Below are positions 8,589-17,000 of a DNA stretch of 64,000 bases, one piece after another. Positions within the stretch are counted from its first letter, which is position 1. The number at the start of each line of letters is the position of its first letter. The notes under the pieces were generated by a model. It was not told the DNA's origin. It saw only the letters and a list, made by a program, of their open reading frames with translations, and did not search any database. Where the stretch lies: NCBI RefSeq assembly GCF_017355835.1, contig NZ_JAFEWF010000008.1:434001-498000 (forward strand), written 5' to 3'. Position numbers and translations under genes: made by a program. The DNA comes from Desertivirga brevis (GTDB lineage Bacteria; Bacteroidota; Bacteroidia; Sphingobacteriales; Sphingobacteriaceae).

Positions 8589-11492
8589 ATGAAGAAAAAA
8601 ATTATAAGATCTTATTGTATTCTATTAGCCGCATCTCTGGTTGCGTCTGGAATCCAGGCACAGGAGTCCGGGTCAGGGACTAAAGTTCAGGAAGCCAAAG
8701 ATAGAGTGCTGGATCCAACTAAGGACAGCATTATAAACGTAGCGTTTGGAAAAGTTGCAAGGCGCGACGTTCTGGGTGCTGTATCGTCGGTGAACATGTC
8801 CAATTTGATCAGGAAAAGTTATAGTACCAATAGCTTAGATAATCTCCAAAGCCTTGTCAGCGGGGTTACTGGCCCGAATGTGTGGGGCCAAGCGCCTCTT
8901 TTATTGGTGGATGGAATTCCCCGTCGCTCTTTTGATGTTAACATGGTAGAAGTAGAGTCTGTTACCGTTTTGAAAGATGCTAGTAGCATAGCGCTTTATG
9001 GAAGCCGAGCTTCAAAAGGTGTAATACTTGTGACTACGAAAAGAGGATCAGTTAAGCCTCTTACGGTTGATGTGCGGGCCAATGGAGGGTTAAATGTGCC
9101 TAAGGGTTATGCAAGTTACCTAAACGCGGGCGAGTACATGACATTGTACAACGAGGCTTTACGGAACGATGGTTTAACTGGAAGGTTCTTCACACCGGAG
9201 GAAATATACAATACTCAAGCAGGTGTTAACCCTTTCCGTTATCCAGATCTTAATCTGTTATCATCTGAGTTTTTGAGAAAAACGACTTATCGTACAGACG
9301 TTAATACTGAAATATCAGGTGGTGATGAAAACGCTAAGTATTATTCAAACATCGGCTTAGGCTACAATAATAACCTGTTAAAGCTGGGTGATGCTAAGAA
9401 TAATAACGATCTGAGTTTTAACCTGAGGGCAAATGTTGATATGAAGATCACTAAATGGTTGAAAGCAACAACTGATGCTGTTGTGCGGGTAGATAACAAC
9501 TATTCGGCCAGGGGTAATTTTTTTGGAGCTGCGGCTACATTACGTCCTAATGATGAGTGGTTCTCTTATTTAATTCCTATAGACAAGTTGGATCCTAATA
9601 ATCCGCAATTACAAACCATAGCCGCAAACAGTAATCATATCATTGACGGAAAATACTTGTTAGGCGGTTTGTCTACCAGGCAGACTAATGATCTCTCACA
9701 AATTCTGGCCTCTGGCTATATCAAAAATAAACAGCGGACTTTTATGTTCAACTTTGGTGCAGATGCAGATTTGAGCGGAGTAACAAAAGGCTTGTCATTT
9801 AGTACACGATTTAGTATGGATTATACATCAAGGTATACTGAGGGCTATTCTGTAAGCTATGCCACCTACCAGCCTACCTGGCAAACAATTGACGGTAAAG
9901 AGTTGATCACTAATTTGCAGCCATTTGGTAATGATGTGGTAAGTACTAATGAATTTATCGGCACTTCTTTATATAACGAAACCATTTCAATTAATCCTCA
10001 GCTTAATTACCAACGTAGTTTCGGTCAAAATCATAATGTCAGTGCTAAGTTACTTGCATGGGGCTGGATGACGAGAATATCGAGCGATGTTGATACCGAT
10101 GCCGGTAGTGATTATCAACCAATAAGAAACACCAATCTAGGAATGCAGGCAGGATATAATTATCGCCAAAAGTATTATGTTGATTTCACAGGTGCTATAG
10201 TACATTCTGCAAAGCTACCAAGAGGCAATCGGAGCGCATTATCTCCTACCGTAAGCCTGGGATGGCGTATTAGTGAAGAAGATTTTTTCAAGAACAATGT
10301 ACCATTCGTAAACGACCTTAAATTTACAGCTAGCTATTCGGCCTTAAAACAGGATCTGGATATCACTACAAATTCAGCAAATGGTCCTGCTGATTATTAT
10401 TTGTGGGCTGGAAACTATACAACCACTAACTGGGTTCAGTGGCAAGACGGTACCTCGGCCGGGGCGTTCATTCAGGCAGCCGGTGGTGCGAACCCTAACT
10501 TGAGCTATATTGATCGTAATGAGTTCAGAGCTGGGTTCGATGCCTCCCTTTTCAAAGGATCTTTAAACCTGAACGCGAACTATTTCAGTCAGGATACAAA
10601 AGGACTTCTTTCACAAGGTTCAGCAACAGTTTACCCATCTTATTTTACAAGCAATGGTTCTTTTCAGCCATGGATGAATTTTAACAACGATATGCGTACC
10701 GGGTTTGACTTTTCAGCAAACATTAATAATAAACTAGGGAAGTTGAATTATTCACTCGGGTTTGTTGGAATGGTATATAATTCTGAGGCAACAAGAAGGG
10801 ACGAGGTTTTCGAAAACTCTTATCAAAACAGAGTTGGTAAGCCGTTAGATGTTTATTGGGGTTATATAGCAGAAGGCTTGTTTCAAAACCAGGCTGAGAT
10901 AGATGGTCATGCAAGACAGACATTTGGAGGTACACTGAAACCCGGTGATATTAAGTACAGGGATGTAAATGGTGACAATATTATTGATAACCGTGATGAA
11001 GTAGATTTGGGTAAGAATGGTTTTTCTGCCTCTCCCTTTAATTATGGTTTAAACTTAACGCTAAATTGGAAGAACTTCAGCTTCTTTGCTTTAGGGTCTG
11101 GACAAGTTGGTGCGATAGGTTATAAAAACACCTCAAATTATTGGGTGTCTGGTGCTGGTAAGTATTCTGACGTGGTTCTCGGCCGCTGGACTCCTGAAAC
11201 CGCTAATACTGCAACTTATCCGCGCTTAAGCACGAATAGTACTACCAATAATTTTAGGAACTCAACTTATTGGATGTATAAGAACAATAGGTTTGATTTA
11301 AGAAGGGTTCAGTTTACCTACGATTTTAATAAAGCTGCATTTAGAAAAGCTCAATTTATTCATGGTCTGAGTGTTTACTTAAACGGCGACAATTTACTGG
11401 TTCTATCCAAGGAACGTAAGTTAATGGAAACGAATATCGGAACTAGTCCCCAGACCCGTTTCTACAACCTGGGTATGAAAGCAACTTTTTAA
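8589..11492 (+). CDS. xusC: Second SusC-family receptor without carboxypeptidase-like domain, XusC-like (copy 1)
   Basis: A TonB-linked outer-membrane protein of about 967 residues. I chose the start at 8589 (MKKKIIRSYC, a clean signal peptide ending IQAQE); ATG 8580 is also possible, whereas the longer frame from 8538 would overlap the SusD gene. Unlike the first SusC it has no N-terminal carboxypeptidase-regulatory domain, and the usual VVVVGYG segment is replaced by NVAFGK before RDVLGAVS. The plug is otherwise normal (LLLVDGIPR, VTVLKDASS, GVILVTTKRG), and the barrel ends YNLGMKATF. This matches the short SusC at the XusC position of xylan loci. Its paralogue is at 33167. Confidence 0.92.
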   Translation: MKKKIIRSYCILLAASLVASGIQAQESGSGTKVQEAKDRVLDPTKDSIINVAFGKVARRDVLGAVSSVNMSNLIRKSYSTNSLDNLQSLVSGVTGPNVWGQAPLLLVDGIPRRSFDVNMVEVESVTVLKDASSIALYGSRASKGVILVTTKRGSVKPLTVDVRANGGLNVPKGYASYLNAGEYMTLYNEALRNDGLTGRFFTPEEIYNTQAGVNPFRYPDLNLLSSEFLRKTTYRTDVNTEISGGDENAKYYSNIGLGYNNNLLKLGDAKNNNDLSFNLRANVDMKITKWLKATTDAVVRVDNNYSARGNFFGAAATLRPNDEWFSYLIPIDKLDPNNPQLQTIAANSNHIIDGKYLLGGLSTRQTNDLSQILASGYIKNKQRTFMFNFGADADLSGVTKGLSFSTRFSMDYTSRYTEGYSVSYATYQPTWQTIDGKELITNLQPFGNDVVSTNEFIGTSLYNETISINPQLNYQRSFGQNHNVSAKLLAWGWMTRISSDVDTDAGSDYQPIRNTNLGMQAGYNYRQKYYVDFTGAIVHSAKLPRGNRSALSPTVSLGWRISEEDFFKNNVPFVNDLKFTASYSALKQDLDITTNSANGPADYYLWAGNYTTTNWVQWQDGTSAGAFIQAAGGANPNLSYIDRNEFRAGFDASLFKGSLNLNANYFSQDTKGLLSQGSATVYPSYFTSNGSFQPWMNFNNDMRTGFDFSANINNKLGKLNYSLGFVGMVYNSEATRRDEVFENSYQNRVGKPLDVYWGYIAEGLFQNQAEIDGHARQTFGGTLKPGDIKYRDVNGDNIIDNRDEVDLGKNGFSASPFNYGLNLTLNWKNFSFFALGSGQVGAIGYKNTSNYWVSGAGKYSDVVLGRWTPETANTATYPRLSTNSTTNNFRNSTYWMYKNNRFDLRRVQFTYDFNKAAFRKAQFIHGLSVYLNGDNLLVLSKERKLMETNIGTSPQTRFYNLGMKATF

Positions 11493-11499
11493 CGACAAA

Positions 11500-13308
11500 A
11501 TGAAAGAGATCATGAAGATAAAATTATTACTATTCGGGCTGCTTGCCTTGACCTTTAGCGGTTGCAAGAAGTTGCTTGAGGAGGACCTCCAACTTATTAG
11601 GTCGGCAGATCAAATTTATGTCGATCCAGTGTTTGCTCAGGGCTTCGTTTTGCAAGCATATAGAACGATTCCACCATATTATAATAATAGTGATTTGGCA
11701 ACAGACGATGCCGTGGTTAACCTTTCGGCTAATGCTGCGCTTACTGCCTTTCGTCAGGTTGCAACAGGTTCCTGGACACCAACAAATGCAACAATGAGTG
11801 TATGGAATGGCTCATATTCTGCAATCCTGTATGTTAATCAGTTCCTGGCTAACTCTAATAAATCAAGATTTGCGAATGATCCCGCTGCAAACAAGCTGTT
11901 AAATTTTAGAATGAGAGGTGAAGCATTTGGACTACGTGCGCTTCATATGTACTTTCTTTTAAGGCATCATGCAGGGGTAACTCCCGACGGACAGTTAATG
12001 GGAGTGCCAATTGTTACTGACTATCAGGATCCTGCCTCTACTAACTTTAACCAGCCAAGGGCTACTTTTGATGCCTGTGTAAAGCAGATTTACAGCGATC
12101 TTGACAGTGCGGAATACTATCTGCCTACGGAGTACGTAGATCTAACCGCTGCCAGTCAGATTCCTGCACAATACGCTTCAATTACGCAAAACTTTGCAGC
12201 ATACAATCAAGCCATGGGTAAAACTTTCAGACAGTTATTTAATGGGCTTATTGCCAAGTCTGTAAGATCGAGGGTTGCTTTGCTCGCTGCCAGTCCCGCA
12301 TTCCAACATGCATCCAATCCTGCAACATGGGAACAAGCTGCGAATGCCGCAGCCTTAGTTATCACCTATAAGGGGGGACCAAATTCATTAGTTCGTCCTA
12401 CAGGCCAGCTACCGGGGCATACCTTTTACGATAATCGTGCAGAGATTGATGCTCTATCTCAAGGTGATAATCCACACGAGATGATTTGGAGAGAAGTTCG
12501 CCAAAATACTAACAGTGATCGCGAGGCGCAAAACTTTCCGCCAAGTTTATTTGGAAATGGAGTTATCAATCCAACAGAAAACCTCGTAGAGTCATTTCCT
12601 ATGGCAAATGGATATCCAATAGGTCACGGTAGTAGTGCCTACGTCGCAAGTAACCCTTATGCAAACAGAGACCCACGTTTAAGGGCTTATATTTTGTATA
12701 ATGCTCATCCTGATCATACTACTATCAGAACAGGGAGCCAATCAGGCACGGCCGATGGTATAAACGTTAGGACAACATCTACCCGTACAGGTTATTATCT
12801 AAGGAAAACACTTCGCTGGGATGTTTCTTTAACTCCCGGATCTGTAACAGGAAGAAACCGCTACAATCCGCGTATCCGCTTTACAGAAATTTGTTTGAAT
12901 TATGCGGAGGCAGCTAATGAAGCCTGGGGGCCAAAAGGGAGCGGTCCAAATACATTTTCAGCTTATGATGTAATCAAGGCAATCCGTACTAGAGCTGGAG
13001 TTGGAACGTCTAATAACCATGCCTATTTGGAGGAATGTGCTACAGATAAAACCAAGATGCGCGAGTTGATTAAAAATGAACGTCGCCTGGAACTTTCTTT
13101 TGAAGGCTTCCGTTTTTGGGATATACGTCGTTGGAAGGAAAGTCTGACTAAACTAAATGAAACAGCTCGCGGCTTGGATGTAAACGGCAATGTTTATACT
13201 CCAATTAACGTAGAAGAACGGGCATTTCAGAATCACATGATTTACGGACCTATACCATATTCAGAAGTGCTGAAGTATAGCAATTTACAACAGAACGCTA
13301 ACTGGTAG
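11500..13308 (+). CDS. xusD: Second SusD-family lipoprotein, XusD-like (copy 1)
   Basis: A 602-residue surface glycan-binding lipoprotein paired with the preceding SusC (gap 7 bases). The lipobox ends TFSGC (Cys22 if ATG 11500 is used; ATG 11512 would also give a good signal). SusD landmarks are present: RGEAFGLRALHMYFLL near the first helical repeats, and near the C-terminus NERRLELSFEGFRFWDIRRW (bases ~13075-13135). It aligns along its length with the gene at 36105, including the TGYYLRK and RYTEM/RFTEICLNYAEAANEAWGP regions. It belongs to a different SusD subgroup from the gene at 6647. Confidence 0.92.
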   Translation: MKEIMKIKLLLFGLLALTFSGCKKLLEEDLQLIRSADQIYVDPVFAQGFVLQAYRTIPPYYNNSDLATDDAVVNLSANAALTAFRQVATGSWTPTNATMSVWNGSYSAILYVNQFLANSNKSRFANDPAANKLLNFRMRGEAFGLRALHMYFLLRHHAGVTPDGQLMGVPIVTDYQDPASTNFNQPRATFDACVKQIYSDLDSAEYYLPTEYVDLTAASQIPAQYASITQNFAAYNQAMGKTFRQLFNGLIAKSVRSRVALLAASPAFQHASNPATWEQAANAAALVITYKGGPNSLVRPTGQLPGHTFYDNRAEIDALSQGDNPHEMIWREVRQNTNSDREAQNFPPSLFGNGVINPTENLVESFPMANGYPIGHGSSAYVASNPYANRDPRLRAYILYNAHPDHTTIRTGSQSGTADGINVRTTSTRTGYYLRKTLRWDVSLTPGSVTGRNRYNPRIRFTEICLNYAEAANEAWGPKGSGPNTFSAYDVIKAIRTRAGVGTSNNHAYLEECATDKTKMRELIKNERRLELSFEGFRFWDIRRWKESLTKLNETARGLDVNGNVYTPINVEERAFQNHMIYGPIPYSEVLKYSNLQQNANW

Positions 13309-13334
13309 TGACCCACAGTAATTTATTATTCAAA

Positions 13335-14342
13335 ATGAAAAAAGTTAAAATATTTATCGGCTTGGTAGCTGCTTTGATTACTGCAACCGGTTGTTTGAAG
13401 AACAAGGATATTGATCATCCCGATTTTGATTATCAGGCGGTATATTTTGCCTATCAGTATCCGGTACGCACGGTTGTGTTGGGTGAGGATTTATTTATTG
13501 ATAACTCATTAGATAATGAACGTAAGGTTGAGATTAAGGCTACGGTTGGTGGAACACGCGAGAATAAAAAAGATATTGCTATAAACTTTGTGGTTGATAA
13601 TTCACTCTTAAACAATTTGAACTTCTCGACAGGAGGTAATATAAAGCCTTTACCAGCTAATTATTATTCTTTGGCATCGAATCAAATAACGATTCCAAAA
13701 GGGAGCTTGCTGGGAGGAGTACAAGTTCAGTTAACTGATGCATTTTTTGCCGATCCCGATGCTATCAGGAACACTTATGCTCTTCCGATAAGGATGACAG
13801 GCGTACAAACGCGGGATTCGATTTTAGCAGGCAAAAACTTCGTTTATTATGCAATAAAATTTGTTAATCAGTGGCATGGTAATTATTTAAGAAGAGGTTT
13901 CGATGTTATGACCAATGGTGCCACCACCAGAAATGTTAGACGACATGCTGATTTTGTAGAACGGGACGAGGTTAATATGTTAAATACTAAAAGCTTGAGT
14001 CAGCTGGAATTTCCAGTGGTTTTTAAAGATGCACAGGGAAATAACTTCTCTTGTACTTTGTTATTAACATTCGATAACGCCGGAAAGTGCACTATCACAA
14101 CCAATACAGCTAAATTTACAGCAACCGGTACGGGCTCGTTTATAAAGAAAGGTGAAAAAAATAGTTGGGGAAATATTGACAGAGATGCGCTCTATCTTGA
14201 TTATCAAGTTGCTTATACCGGTGTAAATGTAGGTTCTGGATCAAGTGCCACAACTATTACTGGAAGCGTTGCTACAAAAGACACTCTGGTCATGCGCGAC
14301 CGTGCTGTAAAATTTGAAGTGTTCACACCAGTAGCCCAGTAG
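13335..14342 (+). CDS. xusE: DUF1735-type surface lipoprotein, XusE-like (copy 1)
   Basis: A lipoprotein of about 335 residues with lipobox TATGC (Cys20). ATG 13335 is preferred over the upstream GTG at 13308, which overlaps the previous stop and would put extra residues before the signal peptide. The N-terminal half resembles the BT_3987-like/DUF1735 domain; the SLDNE, YYSLASNQITIPKG and DAFFADP segments are shared with the paralogue at 37907. At this position in xylan loci stands XusE or a surface glycan-binding protein; direct evidence of binding cannot be read from the sequence. It probably captures xylan at the cell surface. Confidence 0.85.
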   Translation: MKKVKIFIGLVAALITATGCLKNKDIDHPDFDYQAVYFAYQYPVRTVVLGEDLFIDNSLDNERKVEIKATVGGTRENKKDIAINFVVDNSLLNNLNFSTGGNIKPLPANYYSLASNQITIPKGSLLGGVQVQLTDAFFADPDAIRNTYALPIRMTGVQTRDSILAGKNFVYYAIKFVNQWHGNYLRRGFDVMTNGATTRNVRRHADFVERDEVNMLNTKSLSQLEFPVVFKDAQGNNFSCTLLLTFDNAGKCTITTNTAKFTATGTGSFIKKGEKNSWGNIDRDALYLDYQVAYTGVNVGSGSSATTITGSVATKDTLVMRDRAVKFEVFTPVAQ

Positions 14343-14364
14343 GTACATTAAAACGGAAAGAATT

Positions 14365-16119
14365 ATGAAGATTAATAAAATAACTGCGGGTATTGCGATC
14401 TCTATCGCAGTGTCTTCCCTGTTAGTTGCCTGCTCTCAGTTTGAAACCCGGGAGTTCAGCATAGACAAACCGCAATCTCTGATTGATCAGGAAGCATTAG
14501 ATGCTTATAAAGAACTAAAAACATACGTCAACTATAATAACCAGCCTAACTTTAAGTTGGGTGTGGAGCTTAGTGTATCTGAAGTCGCTGAAAACTCGCC
14601 CTTTTATCGTGCGATGCAAAGTCACTTTGATGAGATCAACTTTACAAGGTTAAACCATATGGACTTTGTACCTGCCAGTGGTGCACCTGTTATGGATAAC
14701 TTCATTGCTGCATTAGATGTAAATAAATCAGCAGGTATGGCGGTTCATGCTGGGCACCTTTTGCAGCATAGCAATCAAAATGCTACGTATCTAAACAGTT
14801 TGATACCTGACCTTATTATTCCTGGTCCGACGGGAACTCATCTGGTGGAAAACTTTGAAAGCAGGACTGTCGGAAGTTCTTTTCCTGTTTACTATTCCAC
14901 TGCAGACGTATCCGGTACCGCTAGAATATCTACAGATCCGGTTGCCGGAGCAACAAACAGCGGTAAAACGCTAAAGCTTGATGGGCCCCGGGCTTTTCCT
15001 CAGTATCAGGTTAATTTGCCTTCTGGAGTTACGCTTGGCGATTGCAAAAAGCTTTTGCTTGATGCCAATGCTGCAGCTGGAAACCAGGGGGCGGGAATTA
15101 GTTTAGGAATTTCAACGGCTTTCGGTCCAGTACCTAGCGGTCGGTTCAATAAATTCAACCCAGGTAGAAGTTTGGAGGCCATTGGTGCAGTAACTAACGT
15201 CTGGGGTAGGAATTTAGAGCTAGATCTTTCCACCTTCGCTTTTACCGATGCTGAAAAACAACTAAATAGTTTTGTTTTGACATTCGGTAATGAAACTGGT
15301 GGAGCAAATATGCACCTGGACAATATAAGGCTAACATGGGCGAAATTTACCGTTATACCGAAAACTCCTGCAGAAAGAAAGACTATTTTCACCGCAGAAC
15401 TTGATAAATGGATCAAGGCAATTGGTACGGCGGGTAAAGATAAGGTCAAATCGTGGAGCGTAGTTTACCAGCCTCTTGATGATATTGACCCAGCGAAATT
15501 AAGAACTGGAGTAGGAATGGGTATGCTTCCTGCAAATACCTTTTATTGGCAGGATTATTTAGGTAGGGAATATGCGGCTACGGCTATCAAAATGCTTAAG
15601 CAATACGCAAACCCCACAGACAAAATCTTTATTACCGAAACTAATCTGGTGGATAATGTTACTAAAATCCAGGGATTGAAGGACTATATTGCTTATACAG
15701 AAACCCAGGGAGCTAATGTTGATGGAATTGCAACAGAATTAGCATTAAATGTAACTACTGTAGATAAGACAAAAGTCGAAGCGATGCTTCAAGCATTAGC
15801 GGCCACAGGAAAGTTAATCAAAATATCTGCTCTGGATATTGGTACTGGAGGTAATACCGCTGCGGCAACGGCAGAACTGTACCAACAGCAAGCAGAAACA
15901 TATAAATGGTTTGTTAAGGCATATAACACACATATACCTGCGGGGCAGCGCGCTGGTATCACTTTCAGAAGTCCATATGATCGAATTTCAAGTGATTCCT
16001 GGAGGCCAAATGAACCTGTGGGTTTATGGACAAGGGGTACCTCTGGTAGTACTGTTAATGCTGGATATCAAAGAAAACCTGCCTATGTTGGGGTTGTAGA
16101 AGCTTTTCAAGGAAAGTAA
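14365..16119 (+). CDS. Catalytically inactive GH10-like surface lipoprotein with inserted CBM-like domain (copy 1)
   Basis: A 584-residue lipoprotein (lipobox LLVAC, Cys23) with a GH10 xylanase fold split by one beta-sandwich, CBM-like insertion (about 155-330). It aligns with the active-looking GH10 at 38902 (GMAV...NQNATYL, FYWQDYLG, ATGKLIKIS, PVGLWT), but catalytic positions are changed. The acid/base motif NEP reads YQP (Gln369), the nucleophile motif SELD reads SALD (Ala489), HTLTWH reads GHLLQH, TQMH reads TELA, and NDYN reads TETN. GH10 enzymes need both glutamates, so hydrolysis is very unlikely. The frame is intact and the scaffold conserved, which favours a retained binding role over decay. 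It is the last gene of operon 1. Confidence 0.9.
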   Translation: MKINKITAGIAISIAVSSLLVACSQFETREFSIDKPQSLIDQEALDAYKELKTYVNYNNQPNFKLGVELSVSEVAENSPFYRAMQSHFDEINFTRLNHMDFVPASGAPVMDNFIAALDVNKSAGMAVHAGHLLQHSNQNATYLNSLIPDLIIPGPTGTHLVENFESRTVGSSFPVYYSTADVSGTARISTDPVAGATNSGKTLKLDGPRAFPQYQVNLPSGVTLGDCKKLLLDANAAAGNQGAGISLGISTAFGPVPSGRFNKFNPGRSLEAIGAVTNVWGRNLELDLSTFAFTDAEKQLNSFVLTFGNETGGANMHLDNIRLTWAKFTVIPKTPAERKTIFTAELDKWIKAIGTAGKDKVKSWSVVYQPLDDIDPAKLRTGVGMGMLPANTFYWQDYLGREYAATAIKMLKQYANPTDKIFITETNLVDNVTKIQGLKDYIAYTETQGANVDGIATELALNVTTVDKTKVEAMLQALAATGKLIKISALDIGTGGNTAAATAELYQQQAETYKWFVKAYNTHIPAGQRAGITFRSPYDRISSDSWRPNEPVGLWTRGTSGSTVNAGYQRKPAYVGVVEAFQGK

Positions 16120-16139
16120 AAAGCCACCAGTTTAATAGT

Positions 16140-16169
16140 AGAGAGATGATTGTGAAAGATCATCTCTCT
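16140..16169 (+). terminator. Strong hairpin at end of Xus operon 1
   Basis: A perfect 11-bp stem (16140-16150 with 16159-16169) with an 8-base loop starts 20 bp after the GH10-like stop codon. It is followed by a pyrimidine-rich but not poly-T tail (CTTCATCGCC). It may be a weak terminator, a partial read-through point or a 3'-end stabiliser. Confidence 0.55.
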
Positions 16170-16259
16170 CTTCATCGCCTAAATAGCTCTACCAAAACAT
16201 CGAGTCCTTTTCCTGGGATAAAGGAAATAGTTTCTCTCCTTACTAACCGACCGATAATC

Positions 16260-17000
16260 ATGAGACGATTGCTATTTTTTCTTCTGATCATATTCTCAGA
16301 ACTGCCTGTGTTTTCTCAGGAATTGGGTGACAGCTTATTTGTTGCTGGCGTCTTGAAGAATGCTAAGGAAAGTTATGCGAGTCTCCTTAACCGTGTAGCA
16401 CCAATCTATAATGGCAGAGAGTATAATCCATCCGGGCCAATTAGTGACAATGACCATTTTTTTTTTATAGATGATGTATATGCGTCAGGGACAATAGGGT
16501 TTGAAGGGTATATTTACAAAAACGTTAAAATTAAGTATGAGCTTGTTAAAGACCAGTTAGTCCTATTGCATTTCGACGGGGCCACTCCAACTACTGTAAT
16601 ACCTGCCCAGGTAGACTTCTTCTCATTACACAACCACACTTTTATTAATCTTAAAGCCAGCTCTGAGAGAAATGAAGGAGAGAGCAGTATTAAACCCGGA
16701 TATTACGACCAACTATATAGTGGAAAGATCAGCCTCCTTGCGAAGAGAGTAAAATCAGTTGCAGAAAAAATTACTCCAACTCAAGTTGAGAAACATGTCT
16801 TTCGGGAAGACAAGTACTATCTATTCAAAAATTCGCGATACCTGAGCATAAAAAGTAAAAAGGCTCTCTTAAAACAACTTCGATCAACACAGGCTCAAAA
16901 TCAAGAGTTCATCAAGAAAAATCAGCTTAATTTCAAGAAGGATAAGGAAAAAGCAATGGTTGAACTGGTAAGGTTTCATGACTCAATAGTTCAGTTATGA
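16260..17000 (+). CDS. Secreted protein of unknown function, first gene of the TonB/DUF4249/MG2 cassette
   Basis: I do not recognise the family. Using ATG 16260 gives 246 residues with a clean signal peptide (MRRLLFFLLIIF..., cleavage near VFSQ); the frame can be opened at 16146, but that would add 38 residues before the signal. The mature part is mixed alpha/beta and ends in a lysine-rich helical tail. There is no cysteine for lipidation. Its stop overlaps the start of the receptor gene by ATGA (16997-17000), so the two are translationally coupled, and it is probably a periplasmic partner of that receptor. Confidence 0.8.
   Translation: MRRLLFFLLIIFSELPVFSQELGDSLFVAGVLKNAKESYASLLNRVAPIYNGREYNPSGPISDNDHFFFIDDVYASGTIGFEGYIYKNVKIKYELVKDQLVLLHFDGATPTTVIPAQVDFFSLHNHTFINLKASSERNEGESSIKPGYYDQLYSGKISLLAKRVKSVAEKITPTQVEKHVFREDKYYLFKNSRYLSIKSKKALLKQLRSTQAQNQEFIKKNQLNFKKDKEKAMVELVRFHDSIVQL

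Noticed and set aside
15006..15449. Antisense frame of 147 codons within the GH10-like gene
   Set aside because: It is a shadow of the CBM-like insertion; hydrophobic, low-complexity translation without a recognisable domain.
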